Origin: Platycnemis pennipes | Taxonomy: Eukaryota; Arthropoda; Insecta; Odonata; Platycnemididae | NCBI GenBank assembly: GCA_933228895.1 | Contig: OW121853.1 | Span: forward strand, 121,788,133-121,852,132 | DNA: 64,000 bases | Reading direction: 5' to 3' | Shown here: positions 32,820 through 43,195 of the stretch, one piece after another | Layout: every line of letters begins with the position of its first letter | How positions within the stretch are numbered: position 1 is the stretch's first letter | Made by a program: the position numbers and the translations under genes | Notes under the pieces: model-generated | What the model was told of the DNA's origin: nothing | Database searches by the model: none | The model's input: only the letters and a program-made list of their open reading frames with translations

Positions 32820-33005
32820 TAAATTGGTGTTTTCTCTTATCGACCAAACTACTCCAGAAAATTAACCAATTCTACATAAAAATATAATGGTCAATAATAT
32901 ACATCATTATAATAAATTAGGATGGAACCTGTTCCATCTCGGGCGTTGAACAGTTGAGACCAGCATTTTCTCGGGTTGCGTCCGCGTTTGATATTTTTTT
33001 CCCAA

Positions 33006-33041
33006 CAACCGTTTCGCCAGCTCCCCTCCTGGCGTCCTCAG
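33006..33041 (-). ncRNA. Hammerhead-like core with a cis-capable stem III
   Basis: Minus strand: CTGAGGA, one C, stem GCCAG/CTGGC (5 bp, 8-nt loop), GAAA, then C-GGTT-G as a minimal stem-loop III and the NUH site GTT. TTCAC before pairs with GGGAA after, with one A-G mismatch (stem I). N7 is G, which the CUGANGA rule allows. Confidence 0.5.
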
Positions 33042-33360
33042 GTGAATGATGTCGAAAGTGAGTTTCTGCCGCTCTTACGGCCGCACGCGTTGACCATCGC
33101 GAGGTACTCATGCAGCGATCCTGGGCACGCAGTCAATTTCGATGGCGCATAAAAATAATAGCCAAAGAGATCAGACACTATTTAATTATAAAAGCCATTA
33201 AGATAAAGAAAAATCCCAATAATTTTAACAGAGACAACGGATGTCTCTCACACGGAGAATGGAAAAGAATAATTAAAGCCCCGTATAAAAATGGTACAGC
33301 TCCAGGGTAGGCCGATGACTTGTCGATTTTTTGCATGAAAAATCAGCATGCCAGGACTGT

Positions 33361-34140
33361 ATTTATTTATTTATTTATCCTGGGCTAGATGAGGCCATAT
33401 GACCCCCTCTGCCCCTAGCCCAGGGTTCATTAAGATACAGAGTTCAATAATTAAACAGTTAACAAACAAGAATTAAACCTTTTTGTAGAGCCGCATACAT
33501 ATTTTTTTAAATCGTTTCAATCATTTTGAAAGAATTTGTGGCTCTACAAAGGAAAAAGTAAGTGACACGAAATTGAAAAAAATGAATTAGAAGGACAATT
33601 GAATTATATTGTTAAATTGTCATTAGAGGTCCATCCCCAGGGTTTAAAATCTGTGACGTCAGCATGCGGCGAAATAATCTTTTGCGAAAGCCTATATAAT
33701 TGTGTATCTTTTTGAATTCTGCCGGGAGGTTGTTGCATATAGACGCATGAAGCTGGTAGTGAATTAAGTATTCATGCGTTTAGTTCGATGAGGCAGATAA
33801 CAGAAGTTACTGGAAGCACCCCTAGTGGATCTTCCGTGAACTTCGTCGAAAGCCTTTAGACGGTCGTTTATGTGCTTTGGAAGTCCGGTGGCAAGCCATT
33901 TATATCCCAATGTGAGGCATCTGAAGTCTCTTCTTTCTTTAATCTTTAATATTTGGGCTCTATTGTAATATGGTGTCATGTGAGCCCAAGGATGCGGGCG
34001 ATACACATAACGCAGGCAAGCATTAAGGGCTGTTTGTGATCGAGTAACCTTTCCTGAGCTCATGTCCGTTCCAGGAAGTAGCACATAATCAATTATCGGC
34101 AGCAAAAGTGTCTTTACGAGTCGAAATCTAATGTGCATTG
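33361..34140 (-). pseudogene. Non-LTR retrotransposon 3' end nested in a PLE
   Basis: The minus-strand frame from about 34130 to 33764 reads as an RT C-terminal region: RFRLVKTLLLPIIDYVLLPGT, then SQTALNACLRYVYRPH, HMTPYYNRAQILKIKERRDFR, LGYKWLATGLPKHINDRL, ending near STRGASSNFCYLPHRTK. It is the standard jockey/R1-like thumb and C-terminus (LV..LLLP..DY, A.N...RY.Y). The 3' untranslated region runs to a (TAAA)n tail, seen as TTTATTTATTTAT at 33361-33378. The open frame has no stop for about 120 residues, so the copy is relatively recent. It is 5'-truncated at about 34140. Confidence 0.85.
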
Positions 34141-34330
34141 TTGGATGGCACTGCATTGACCGAAGAGCGGCAAAAACTCACCCTCGACATCCTTCACCTG
34201 AGGACGCCAGCAAGAGAGCTGGAGAAACTTGTCCCCCATCCTTTCCATTCCTATCCTTATACCTTTCCTCCCGGTCTGAAGCGCCTATTAGTGCGGAAAC
34301 AGACTTAAAAACACCAATAAAAAAATGATA

Positions 34331-34764
34331 TTCTCAAGTGGGAAGGAATCTGTTTTGAGGCTCACTCGATATTTTACATATTTAAAACTTGGGAATAAAT
34401 GCCGTCCATACACGACGGAATTTTTCTCTCGCAAGAGCTTGATTATCATCCTTACGCGGTTCCACGGTAAGGAGAAGTGAAGGCAAGAGCAAAATCTCGC
34501 AGATAAGCCAATTTCCATCGGCACTTTACTTGACGGTACACCCAACCCTTTTCCTGGGAACTGGGCAGAGGGAGGCCTGGCCTCCTGTAACAATGTAAGC
34601 TCCTCTCTCGGCTCAAGCTCACGGTCAAATAAATGGTTGAAATTTAACACATGCAAGTGGTACACGCTCCAATAATATAGGCCCAATCACGAATTATTTT
34701 GGATCCGTTTCTTTCCCGGGGAATGCAAATAATGAAGTCTTCTCCTGATTTACGCAGGGTCAGG
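34331..34764. other. Intergenic, no supported gene
   Basis: Contains a 132-codon minus-strand frame without a recognisable domain. Nothing else was noted. Confidence 0.35.
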
Positions 34765-34900
34765 AAAACGGAGCCTGTCGACGTATCAACGGCTTACTCT
34801 GCAATTGTCCTCAGAGACCTAACATTGATGCGGAGTTAGCCATTGAAACGTCGACAGCAGTCATTTTCCTAACCCGGTGGAAAGCCCGAGAAGACTGCAT
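34765..34900 (+). repeat. PLE pseudo-LTR fragment related to 26750-26880
   Basis: Shared strings with the copy at 26750 are ACGTATCAACGGCTT, ATTGAAACGT or GTTGAAACGT, and AACCCGGTGGAAAGCCCGAG or AACCCGGTGGGAAGCCCGAG, all in the same order and orientation. The hammerhead-like part is decayed (TTGATGCGGAGTTAGCCATTGAAACGTCG). Confidence 0.65.
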
Positions 34901-35113
34901 CAGACGATTTTTTTTTCGTTTTCCCACAAGGGTTATAAAATAACACCCTTGCGATAATATTAAACGAGCATTTACGAGAAACACCTACATGCCAGTGAGA
35001 GAGCGCATAAATGATACAAATTCAATGCTTGAAAATTCAGATTTCGGAGATATTCGCAAAAGATTTAATTTTCCTCTGACTTGTCAAAGGCCGGTCCAAT
35101 GAATTTTTAGAAC

Positions 35114-35396
35114 AATTTCATCTTAATAACGTAAATGAGTGGAATTTTATAAAGTGAACTCACTTTGTAGAATTCCACACTCTTTTATTAAAACCGACCT
35201 AGGTTTCGACTTATACAGTCATTATCAATTAATGTTACAATTTGACTGAATTCAAATTCAGACCTTGATAATGACTGTATAAGTCGAAACCGGTTTTCAT
35301 AAAAGTCTGTGGAATTTTACCAAGTGAATTCATTTACATTATTAATATGTGGTTCCACGAAGTCAAGCCTAGCAATTTGTTATAATTTCATCTTAA
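35114..35396. mobile_element. Short palindromic PLE-derived insertion, family 1 copy b, with perfect 13-bp TSD
   Basis: The insertion (35127-35383, 257 bp) is flanked by AATTTCATCTTAA at 35114-35126 and 35384-35396. Arms of about 80-100 bp (35126-35227 and 35264-35342) are inverted repeats carrying TTGATAATGACTGTATAAGTCGAAAC followed by CTAGGTCGG (left) or CGG (right). The asymmetric tail is GTGGTTCCACGAAGTCAAGCC..GCAATTTGTTAT, as in the copy at 17716. The left end additionally holds a partial repeat, GAGTGGAATTTTATAAAGTGAAC, so its outer arm is longer. Confidence 0.85.
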
Positions 35397-35921
35397 TTTA
35401 AAATCCAGGTTTGATGTATTTTAAATGCAATTTTGCAAATTTTACATAACTATTCTCTCTTTACACATTAAAAGGAACGCCTATGATGAGGTGTGGGAAG
35501 ATTTAACTTGAAATAGGTACGCCCGAAATAACTTTTTCTAGAACTCAAACAGAACCCAAGACCAGATCGTAGCATATTACATTTATTTTAAATATTATCA
35601 AACAAGGAAAAGCACGAATACTATAACGTACAATAGCAGTGAAAAACGTGTTCTGTACATTTGATGTGAGTGGTTTCAAACTTCTCACTCGTAACACAAA
35701 TCTCTCCACTCTCTTAATGTTGTTAACAAAAGACCACTCATGAACCAAAGAGAGTGTGAAATTGATCGTAATGGCAAAAGTATTCTACTATACTAAGTAC
35801 AAAAGTATACTAAATAGTTCTGAAATTCTTGAAATCACTATACACTTTTAATTAATGTTAAAATTTGACTAAATTCAAAATTTGCCCGTTATTTTCCGCT
35901 GCTTTATACTCATCTTCTAAA
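35397..35921. other. Intergenic, no supported gene
   Basis: AT-rich, without recognisable features. TTAATGTTAAAATTTGACTAAATTCAAA at about 35854-35881 resembles the spacer of the palindromic element at 35229-35257. Confidence 0.35.
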
Positions 35922-36530
35922 GCAGTTTTACACGGTCATTGATACTGCGCAGGCTGTTGGGAGAACACTTGCGCAAGAAATATTGCGCCGTGTAAAGCGA
36001 CGACTTGCGAGGACAGGCAGCGCCACTGCGCGAACGCTTGCAAGCAAATTAGAACATGTTCTAATCTGATACATGCGTTCGCGCAAGTTTTAAGCTTATT
36101 TCTCTCTCTAGATGGTGCAGATGAAGTGGCAAAGAACTGCCTGGGGAATTCTAGCGATAAAATAGGTTCGTGACGATTGAGTTGGGTGTTTTTGTTCGTG
36201 GTGCAAATTTTTGGCTAAGTATACTGGAATAGAGTCTCAACTATAACGTTTAGACTATGGCCTAAAACATATTTTACAGTGGTGGTAATTTATCGCATCT
36301 TTCACGTCCAATTAATTGCTACTTAACAGATCTTGACCTTAGGCGATATATTGACGGTATTAGCGCTACTGAATGGTATATTGCCACTGACATAAAGCAC
36401 CGACGATTGCACCGTGTAAAGCTGCCAAGCAAGCGTCCTAGCAATTTTCTACGTCACGGACTTTCGCAGACGACTGCTCAAACGGAATCAACATCAATTT
36501 GCACAGTTTCAATGACCGTGTAAAACGTCC
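35922..36530. mobile_element. TIR element H (about 600 bp, non-autonomous)
   Basis: The left GTTTTACACGGTCATTGATAC and right TTTCAATGACCGTGTAAAAC ends are inverted repeats of about 27 bp with few mismatches. Further inside are several GTGTAAAGC..GCAAG and GCGCAAG-type subterminal repeats in both orientations. Possible TSDs are CTAA (35917-35920) and TTAA (36531-36534), which would hint at a piggyBac-type TTAA target, but one base differs. There is no transposase frame. Confidence 0.72.
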
Positions 36531-36539
36531 TTAAGACTT

Positions 36540-36800
36540 CTTTGCCTACCCAGCCATAGACGTCATCACTTCCTGACCTGGTGTCTGATCTCCCCATCTT
36601 CCCAACCTTTCCCTACTCCTAACCGTACGACTCTTAACCATCCAACCAACACTCCATCACCACCACCCTCTCCCCATTACCATGCCTCCTCCTCCAAGTT
36701 CCTCATTGTATATAAGGCTCTCGCAATGTGTCGTTCTTTCGCGCAAACCCTTGAAGACAGCACTGTTGACGCCTAAATCAATTGGGTATATTAAAAGTAT
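36540..36800 (+). other. Pyrimidine-rich segment with a TATA-like motif, possibly a PLE 3' remnant
   Basis: A C/T-rich stretch is followed by TATATAAGG (36709-36717) and CTTGAAGACAGCAC about 35 bp later. The order (C-rich, TATA-like, TGAAGAC) resembles the pseudo-LTR at 57230-57340. No endonuclease or GAAA stem follows, so this is a weak call. Confidence 0.3.
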
Positions 36801-36909
36801 TTAGGGAGTGTACTAGGTGTTTCTATTATTAATGGCTGTCTCAGGAAGAGAATCGAAACTTTGCCACGCCCACACAATAAAACATGTACGCGCACAGGGG
36901 AGGATCTCC

Positions 36910-37736
36910 AATAGGGTAGTTTCCTTCATCAAAGAAAACAGACTTTTGACGAAAACGATTTGTGCCCTGCCATAAATGTAATTAATTTACGCAAAAAGTT
37001 TGCATTGAGAAATCCCAGTTTACTAGAGAATTAAATGTTAATTTTAAGGCCATTTGAAAAGGCTCTGAAATGGCGGCCTTCGTGATGACGTAACAGGTAG
37101 GTAGTTTACGTTGCGAGGCATAGGAAAATTCGTCTCCTGAACTTACCGTTGTATTTCAGGGCCACTCAGCTCTAGTGAATATTTATTAGTATTAGCCTGT
37201 AAAAACTATCAAAGTTGGAAAAGTAATCTCAGTTAAACACGGTATTATTAGTCATTTTATAGGCTCAAGGACGTCCTGTTAGTTGTGTATTCTGCTACAA
37301 CGAGGCATGGCGTGAAGGTCGTGCGGCGATGGGCGAACTACATGGTATGCTTGTGAAAGGAATAGGAACTGATTTTAAATGAATCAACTGCATAAGTAAT
37401 GTTAAATAAATAAATAAAAGTTAATTATAATAAATAAACGGAATAAATATGCCTCCAATACTTGTTCATAAGCTTTAACGGAGTGCAGCGTCTATTTGGA
37501 AGCGTCCGCAGCACCACTTGGTGGCAGGTAGAGGAAATAGTTTGACGTCACACGTAGGATTAACCGGCATGCAATAGTTAGCCGTCGCGTTTTCGCGCCA
37601 TTGATTTTTTTCACTTTTTAATTAATGAGGAAAAATACTTAACGTCATTTAAAAATCGAACGGCTTAAAACACGTACTCCAGTGGTTATAAACTTTCGAT
37701 CAAGACAATAAAAAAATAATAGGAAACTACCCTATT
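36910..37736. mobile_element. TIR element F, copy 1 (827 bp)
   Basis: AATAGGGTAGTTTCCT at the left and AGGAAACTACCCTATT at the right are perfect 16-bp inverted repeats. The interior has no frame longer than chance. The right 190 bp match, in inverted orientation, a second partial copy at 54502-54700. Shared landmarks are TTTTTTCACTTTTTAATTAAT and ATGCAATAGTT. A TA duplication nested in the TIR (AA-TA-GGG / CCC-TA-TT) is possible. Confidence 0.75.
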
Positions 37737-38635
37737 CTCTCCCCATGCTTACGAGCATATTCCCTCTCCTCACCAGTCACCCTTCCCAGCGTTGATGGTG
37801 AGTCGTTCCAATATTGCGTCCCCTCAAATACACATGAACTTCACTCACTGAAGGAACTGCTACCGTCACCTCCCCCCTACCATCATCGCCAACCACACGC
37901 GAGAGGAAGCGAGAAAGAAATAGTCGCTCGAAACAAAAAATACACATGAGGCGGAAACGTCGCGAAATGGAGAGAAGGTCCAGGATCCCGTCTCTGATTT
38001 CGCCGCCGCTTCAAGAGCTCTCTCTCACTTCAGGGCTGCCAGGGTAAGGACCACCGCCGGGAGAAAAGCATCCCCAGACTCCGTCGTCCACTTCCATCCG
38101 TTCAAAAACCTTCCCTCCCCCCTCCATTCTCCCCCCTCCCTCATCTCTGCTTCCGTTCGTCCGGCAAAATGGGTCGAGGACGCACTCTTGGTCGGGATGC
38201 ACCGGGCAGCTCGCGGGAGATGCATTTTGAAAACTGTTCCCCTCAGCCGCGCCCGCTTGCACGGCCAACTGGAGCGTGAAGCGCCGTGCCTCTAAAGGCA
38301 TACTGATGGACGGCACGTAGACTTGCTGTAGGAAAGCACGTCGATAGAAACGTCAGGCTCTTTAACACTGAATGGCGCAGTAATCCGCCGATTCCACGCC
38401 GCCATGGGTGCGTTCACACATAATGACCTCGTCCAAGAGCCGCAGGGAACTGCGACTTCTCCCTGTCAACATTCACAAATCCGTCCAAAAATGTCGGAAG
38501 GCTGAGACATCAATATCTCTTATCGATGTCACCGGCAGAGGACAGGAATTTCAGAGCTGAATTTCACTCCTGACAAAAGGAAACCAAGATAATAACAGGA
38601 CTCTCCCCTCTAAACGAGATGAAATAAGGTAGGAA
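37737..38635. other. Intergenic, no supported gene
   Basis: Pyrimidine-rich stretches at 37740-37890 and 38030-38160 produce frames on both strands. None carries a recognisable domain. Confidence 0.35.
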
Positions 38636-38639
38636 TCAT

Positions 38640-39112
38640 CATCAGACCATACGTTGAAATTTAATCTCTTAACTAAATATCAAGACAAAATTTTCACGGT
38701 TGACGTTAAAAATAATTTACGAACACTAATTTACTATGGTAGACTGTATAATAATCATAAAATTATAGAAATTGTTTTCCGAAATGGCAGATTTAAAATG
38801 ACCTTTTTTCCTCGTACAATGAGGGATATGAATAGCAGTACATATATCCATTAGTATAAATACAAATGTATCAATGGATACCATAGGTAGTTGCATGTTG
38901 GTATAAGGTTTAAGCTAACCCAACTAACAGCTGTTTCAATTGTTTTTGCATGCTTCCTTTGCTATTTTTATCTTTTTTAAATAGATTTGTCTAGAATAGA
39001 ATATAATTACTAATCCCATTCATGCATGATATGTAATGCATGTATGGTGAGATTCACTTCCTGCCACACGCCTTTATGGTGGCATGCAGAGTATTGTGGA
39101 GATGTAGTAGTA
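38640..39112 (+). mobile_element. Family A retrotransposon 3' end
   Basis: The frame gives LKFNLLTKYQDKIFTVDVKN, YYGRLYNNHKIIEI, GRFKMTFFPRTMRDMNSSTYIH and a stop. The 3' part has CATGATATGTAATGCATG, TGCCACACGCCTTTATGGTGGCATGCAGAG and GTGGAGATGTAG. The tail repeat is degenerate. It is closest to the copies at 1-412 and 46471-47045. Confidence 0.85.
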
Positions 39113-39642
39113 TGGAGCGTATATCACCACAAATTCCTTTCCGCTTCATCACCACTCATTGCCCTACCTATGTCACCACGCAAAGATCCCCTAACTATGA
39201 CCAAATTTCCTTCCCGCTCCATCAACTCCTATTTTTGACTCTTTCACCGTCCAATTCTAAACGCTCCATCACCTCCTTTCGCTCCCAGCATAATCGCGAC
39301 CTATTTTCCTTGCTCTATCGTCATTGATTCTACCGTTCTATCACATCTGCTCCCTCGTAACTTTAACACAATATATTTTTCTTGGTGTTCACAAACGATT
39401 TCTTCTATCGATCTACAACCAATATCTCCTTGCCACGTCATTACCCATTTCCTTGTTTATTACCACCCATTCTTCCCCCTCCTTTTACCACCATCCCTCT
39501 AAGCATCAACACGTCCCGTTTTCCTCGCTGTATCACCATCTATTTCTTCCCTCACAATGCCCAACCACCCACTCCCTCTCCATCACCAACTATTTTTCAT
39601 ACTTTTTCCCACCAAGCTATTCTCACTCCATCATCACCCATA
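39113..39642. other. C/T-rich low-complexity stretch
   Basis: Imperfect repeats of CACCATC / CCATCACC-like phrases run through 39120-39640 and generate plus-strand frames rich in Ser, Phe, Tyr, His and Pro. I regard these frames as composition artefacts. Confidence 0.55.
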
Positions 39643-40145
39643 ATGAATTTGTACACGAAATCGTTGGATGGAAACAAAAAAGAATTTTAGTGAAAACATT
39701 AATCTTCTAACAACAATCATTCACTCATAAATCAAAAATTAAAACAAGCGAAAGGTGACGCCCACTGAAAAAGCTGCTGTGATAGCGTTGACGTCATTTT
39801 CCTCCCGTCCTTGACTGCTTTTCGTGGAAGGGAAGGGAGTGGAGGGAGATTCTCGGAAGGTCTGCTCGCACAGATGCTGTCGCAACTGTCCTATTGGCAG
39901 AGTCAGCTTTTTCTCCCCCGTTGCGATAGTACGAAGTAGCTTCGCGGGCGCATTTGTGATTGGACGAAGCCGTGATGCGTCAGAGGTTTCACCACGCCCA
40001 CTTTTCCGAAAGGGTTAAAAACACGTTTTCGCCGCTTATAGCTCGATAAATAATTGACGGATCAGAAAACGGAAAAGTACGGGTCTTTTTATTTTACAAA
40101 CTCTATCGGATTCGGCAATTAAAAAAATATGGTAAACGACCCCAT
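39643..40145 (+). mobile_element. Family C TIR element (MITE-like), copy 4, 5' end rearranged
   Basis: About 500 bp of family C. The right end is intact (GGTAAACGACCCCAT). The left end reads ATGAATTTGTACACGAAAT, lacking the ~28 bp GGGGGCGTTTACTCGG..ATCGCA block present in the other copies. The rest aligns throughout. Confidence 0.85.
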
Positions 40146-41559
40146 TCTCAATCTAGAATAGCAGGTAGGGAGTACCCATAAACCGAACCAATCATGTGAG
40201 ACATTATTGATGTTTTGAACAGGTAGTCAGTTTGTACAAGGTTTGAGGCCGAATAGCCAAAATCTGCCCCTTACATGCGTTTAAAAATTATTCAAGAGCC
40301 ATTATCATGTTTTTAAATAAAGATAATTTTAAGTATATTATTTTATACCCTTATTAAATAGTCGTTCTTCATTTAATGTACTGTACCAAGTTGGCATGTA
40401 GCACATGATACTAACATAATTTCATTACCACATGTGGCACGCAAGTCGTGGTTTGCCGACCCTTGAATTAGCAGATAAGAACAAAATTCTGAAAAAGCAA
40501 ATTTCTGACTACTCTCGAAGCGTTGAAATATGTGAGTATGCAATAAAAGAACCACCATTAATGCATACACACCAGTAAATTAATAACTTAAGTAAGTATA
40601 TGTTTTCTTTTGAACTGAGAATGCGTACAGCGGGATTTAGATGAATAAACTTTTTTTTTGTTATCCATAAAAATTTCATTAATAGTCGTTCCAAATATGC
40701 TAATATTAGCATAAAATGTTATTTATAGGGAAAACATTGTTTCTTCTGGGTGAAATTTATTCCACCACCTATTCGTCTAGTACTTTAGTACGTATTTATA
40801 AACGGCAAGAAAGTACGGACTTCGTGGGTAAGGACGGCGACCTTGGTGCGTTTTACTAACCTTTGAAGACAAAAAGCATAGATGGTCATAAAGTCGAAGA
40901 TACCGCCAGGGAGGACAGAGACATAGGGCGGAATAGGGACCATGTTAAATTCATTTTCTCCCTTACCCCACTTTCCCTGAGAGAGAGTAAAAAGTTGCAC
41001 TCCGGCAGCACCTTTCCCTGACTCTCCATCTAAACCACCTCCACATTACCTCCTGCACACACGTCGGGAGCAAGAATTATGCTCCAACCAGACTCCATAA
41101 AGTAACCTATTTTTTGCTCCCAAAAACTAAGGCCGCCCAGCACGTGTGAGAGAGACTATGAAAATGACTAACACCATCCTTTTTTTTGGGAAAAATCGAT
41201 CATCCCTGAGGAAAAAATCCAGATGTAAGGGCGAGGAGAGGAGATAAGAAGAAGACTCATGCCCCCGACACCCTCGTTCCCAGGGAAACGTAAATAACGG
41301 CAGTGATCCCGGTCGCTTCTGCTTTGCATGCAGATTCAAACTTCAGCGAGAGAGCCCATCCCAATTTACGACGCCTGAGGGGCCTTGAAAAAACTTAAGA
41401 CATCGACCCTCCTCCTCCTTGCGACCTCACACTCAACTTCCTCGACTCCGCCCAAGGCGCCAGTGAATGCGTGAATATCCGACAGATACCTCCTCCTTCC
41501 TATCCAAGCCTCTTGAGAGAAACTCGCCTTCTGTACTCCTCCTCAAGTGAAGCGTTCGA
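40146..41559. other. Intergenic, no supported gene
   Basis: No recognisable gene or repeat end. Frames of 65-80 codons are compatible with chance. Confidence 0.4.
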
Positions 41560-41860
41560 GTACCTTCACGTACCATCTTAGATCTAATCCAACAAATATG
41601 CGAATGTCTACCGCAGGATGTCACTTGCCTCTCTACTCTGGTGCACCACAAGGAAGATCTATAGGTCACGTATAGCTCCTCATTTATAACAACTGTATCA
41701 ATGATGAACTTTATTGTAACATAATGTTACTTGCTGACGATGCGATCACCTACCGAGAATCAAGCGCAAAAACGGAATATGAGGTTCTCTCCTTACCACT
41801 CCGACTGATGTTTAATATCAAGACTGGGGGCCGGAGTTACAAAAAAAGGCGACGTATTGC
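41560..41860 (+). pseudogene. Reverse transcriptase catalytic-core remnant (PQG..LADD)
   Basis: Translation of 41640-41790 gives APQGRSIGHV, a stop, LLIYNNCINDELYCN, then IMLLADDAITYRES. This parallels GVPQGSVLGP, LF.IYINDL and (Y/F)ADD..I of non-LTR RTs, with both Asp of the catalytic box kept. It is the only catalytic RT box I could read in the window. The flanks are too decayed to assign a family or element boundaries. Confidence 0.6.
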
Positions 41861-43195
41861 ACAATGCACAGAAATAGTTACACCCACCTCTCTATTACAA
41901 TACAGACGGAGTAGACAAGAAGTAATAGTAATATGTCAAGTTAAATATATGGGCATCACTCCAGCCTTCGATCTATATTTAAGGAATTATATTCGAAACT
42001 TTTGTGGTACATACAATGTTTAAAAGTATTGGATATATTATACGAACTATGGGAATGTGTTCAAGTACATAAGTACAAGAAATATGTTACTTCACCCTTG
42101 TAAGGCTACACTGCAGTATGTAGTATTACTAAGGATTAAATTCGGGAACGGAATACAATGAATAAGGATTACATTGTAATAAAGTATAAACTGAACGTTA
42201 ATAACGGAATACAATACGAGCGCGTCTTGTCATACATTCCTTTTTAGGTAAAGAAAGTGCTATCGGGTAATTGCAAGGGTTTGGCTAGGAAACCTTAAAA
42301 ACTAGAAGGCTGCACGCTAGATTCAAATTCAAAGAAAATTTCAAATCAAACTAATTCGAACCTAACACTTGTAGACAGATTTCCAACGCACAATACACGA
42401 CTACAATGCAAAATATGGTAATCCTATCAAAAATAGCTAACAACACTTAATAATTACCAACTTATTTTTTTCCTTTCTTTTCAGCAAATTGTAGGTGAAA
42501 CGGATAAGGTAAAAAAAACTGTAAGTAAAACGGATAGTAACCCACAACCTACTGCCAAACAAAATGAGGTGGTGGAATTTTCCGAAGTACAAAAGGCTTC
42601 TCGTAAGGTGGCATGTAGGTAATACAGATAATTCTCAAACGTATGGCCCTTTCATGAAGACGATGTGAGCTGTTGAAATGAATAGTAAAGCCTCTTAATA
42701 GGAAAGCTGAGCTGGATAGGCAATAAATCGGTCCTCAAGTCAAAGAAAGGCCAGAATAGGCCAGAATACAGGAATGTGATATCAAATATGTGAAAAAGAA
42801 AGAAGAGAAGAAAGAAGAGAACCATGAAGAGGAAAACATCGGGAGAGGAGCCTCGGGTATGCAGCGGGGATCTCTCGAAGGAAAATTAAATAAGGCTGGC
42901 AAGGTGAACTTAAGAACGAGATATTGGGAATTTATGAGATACTGCCGTTGAAGCTGAAAGAGATAGTGTTGATGTGGAAGGGAGTGGAAACGAAAAGGAA
43001 TATCGACTAATATGGTGAAGAGTGCAAATAAGATCAGCCGAAGTATTAAATAAGTAATCCTTATCAAGAAGAGTAAATGCCGAGCAGAAGTTTTTATTAT
43101 ATTTTTCTGCTACATGTATTCGGTCATGTAACAAATATTTCATACATTCCTAAATCTTAAAGGTTCTTTTTATGACCAGAATAATCCCTGCCACT
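41861..43195. other. Intergenic, no supported gene
   Basis: A duplicated AGGCCAGAATA lies at 42747-42768. The purine-rich tract 42780-42860 gives a long Phe/Ser-rich minus-strand frame without a domain. Confidence 0.4.

Larger units (their letters stand above)
32637..32924. mobile_element. Short palindromic PLE-like insertion, family 2, with perfect 13-bp TSD
   Basis: The insertion (32650-32911, 262 bp) is flanked by ATAAATTAGGATG on both sides (32637-32649 and 32912-32924), identical over 13 bp. Its bulk is a near-perfect inverted repeat: arms 32649-32757 and 32767-32876, about 109 bp each, with a 9-nt spacer. Each arm contains CCTGATGATGCCGCAATAAAGAGGCGAAACGTCGG in the outward direction, a hammerhead-like core. 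An asymmetric ~35-nt AT-rich tail follows the right arm. There is no protein. The architecture equals that at 17716 and 35114, though the sequence differs. The lack of decay between arms suggests it is young or maintained by gene conversion. Confidence 0.85.
32935..34330 (+). mobile_element. Penelope-like element remnant with inverted terminal motifs and a nested retrotransposon
   Basis: On the minus strand 33006-33041 carries CTGAGGACGCCAGG..AGCTGGCGAAACGG. On the plus strand 34198-34233 carries CTGAGGACGCCAGC..AGCTGGAGAAACTTG. Both are preceded by AAGAGCGGCARAAACTCAC, so they are inverted copies of one pseudo-LTR. Between them, 33130-33290 (plus) reads IIAKEIRHYLIIKAIKIKKN, then NNFNRDNGCLSHGEWKRIIK, the PLE C-terminal block after the GIY-YIG domain. 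A minus-strand non-LTR element occupies 33361 to about 34140. The PLE is therefore older than that insertion. Confidence 0.78.

Noticed and set aside
36540..36800. Promoter of a host gene (TATATAAGG)
   Set aside because: No downstream coding sequence; the order of motifs resembles PLE pseudo-LTRs instead.
39324..39710. Ser/Tyr/His-rich 128-codon frame
   Set aside because: Arises from CCATCACC-like low-complexity sequence and reads into family C copy 4.
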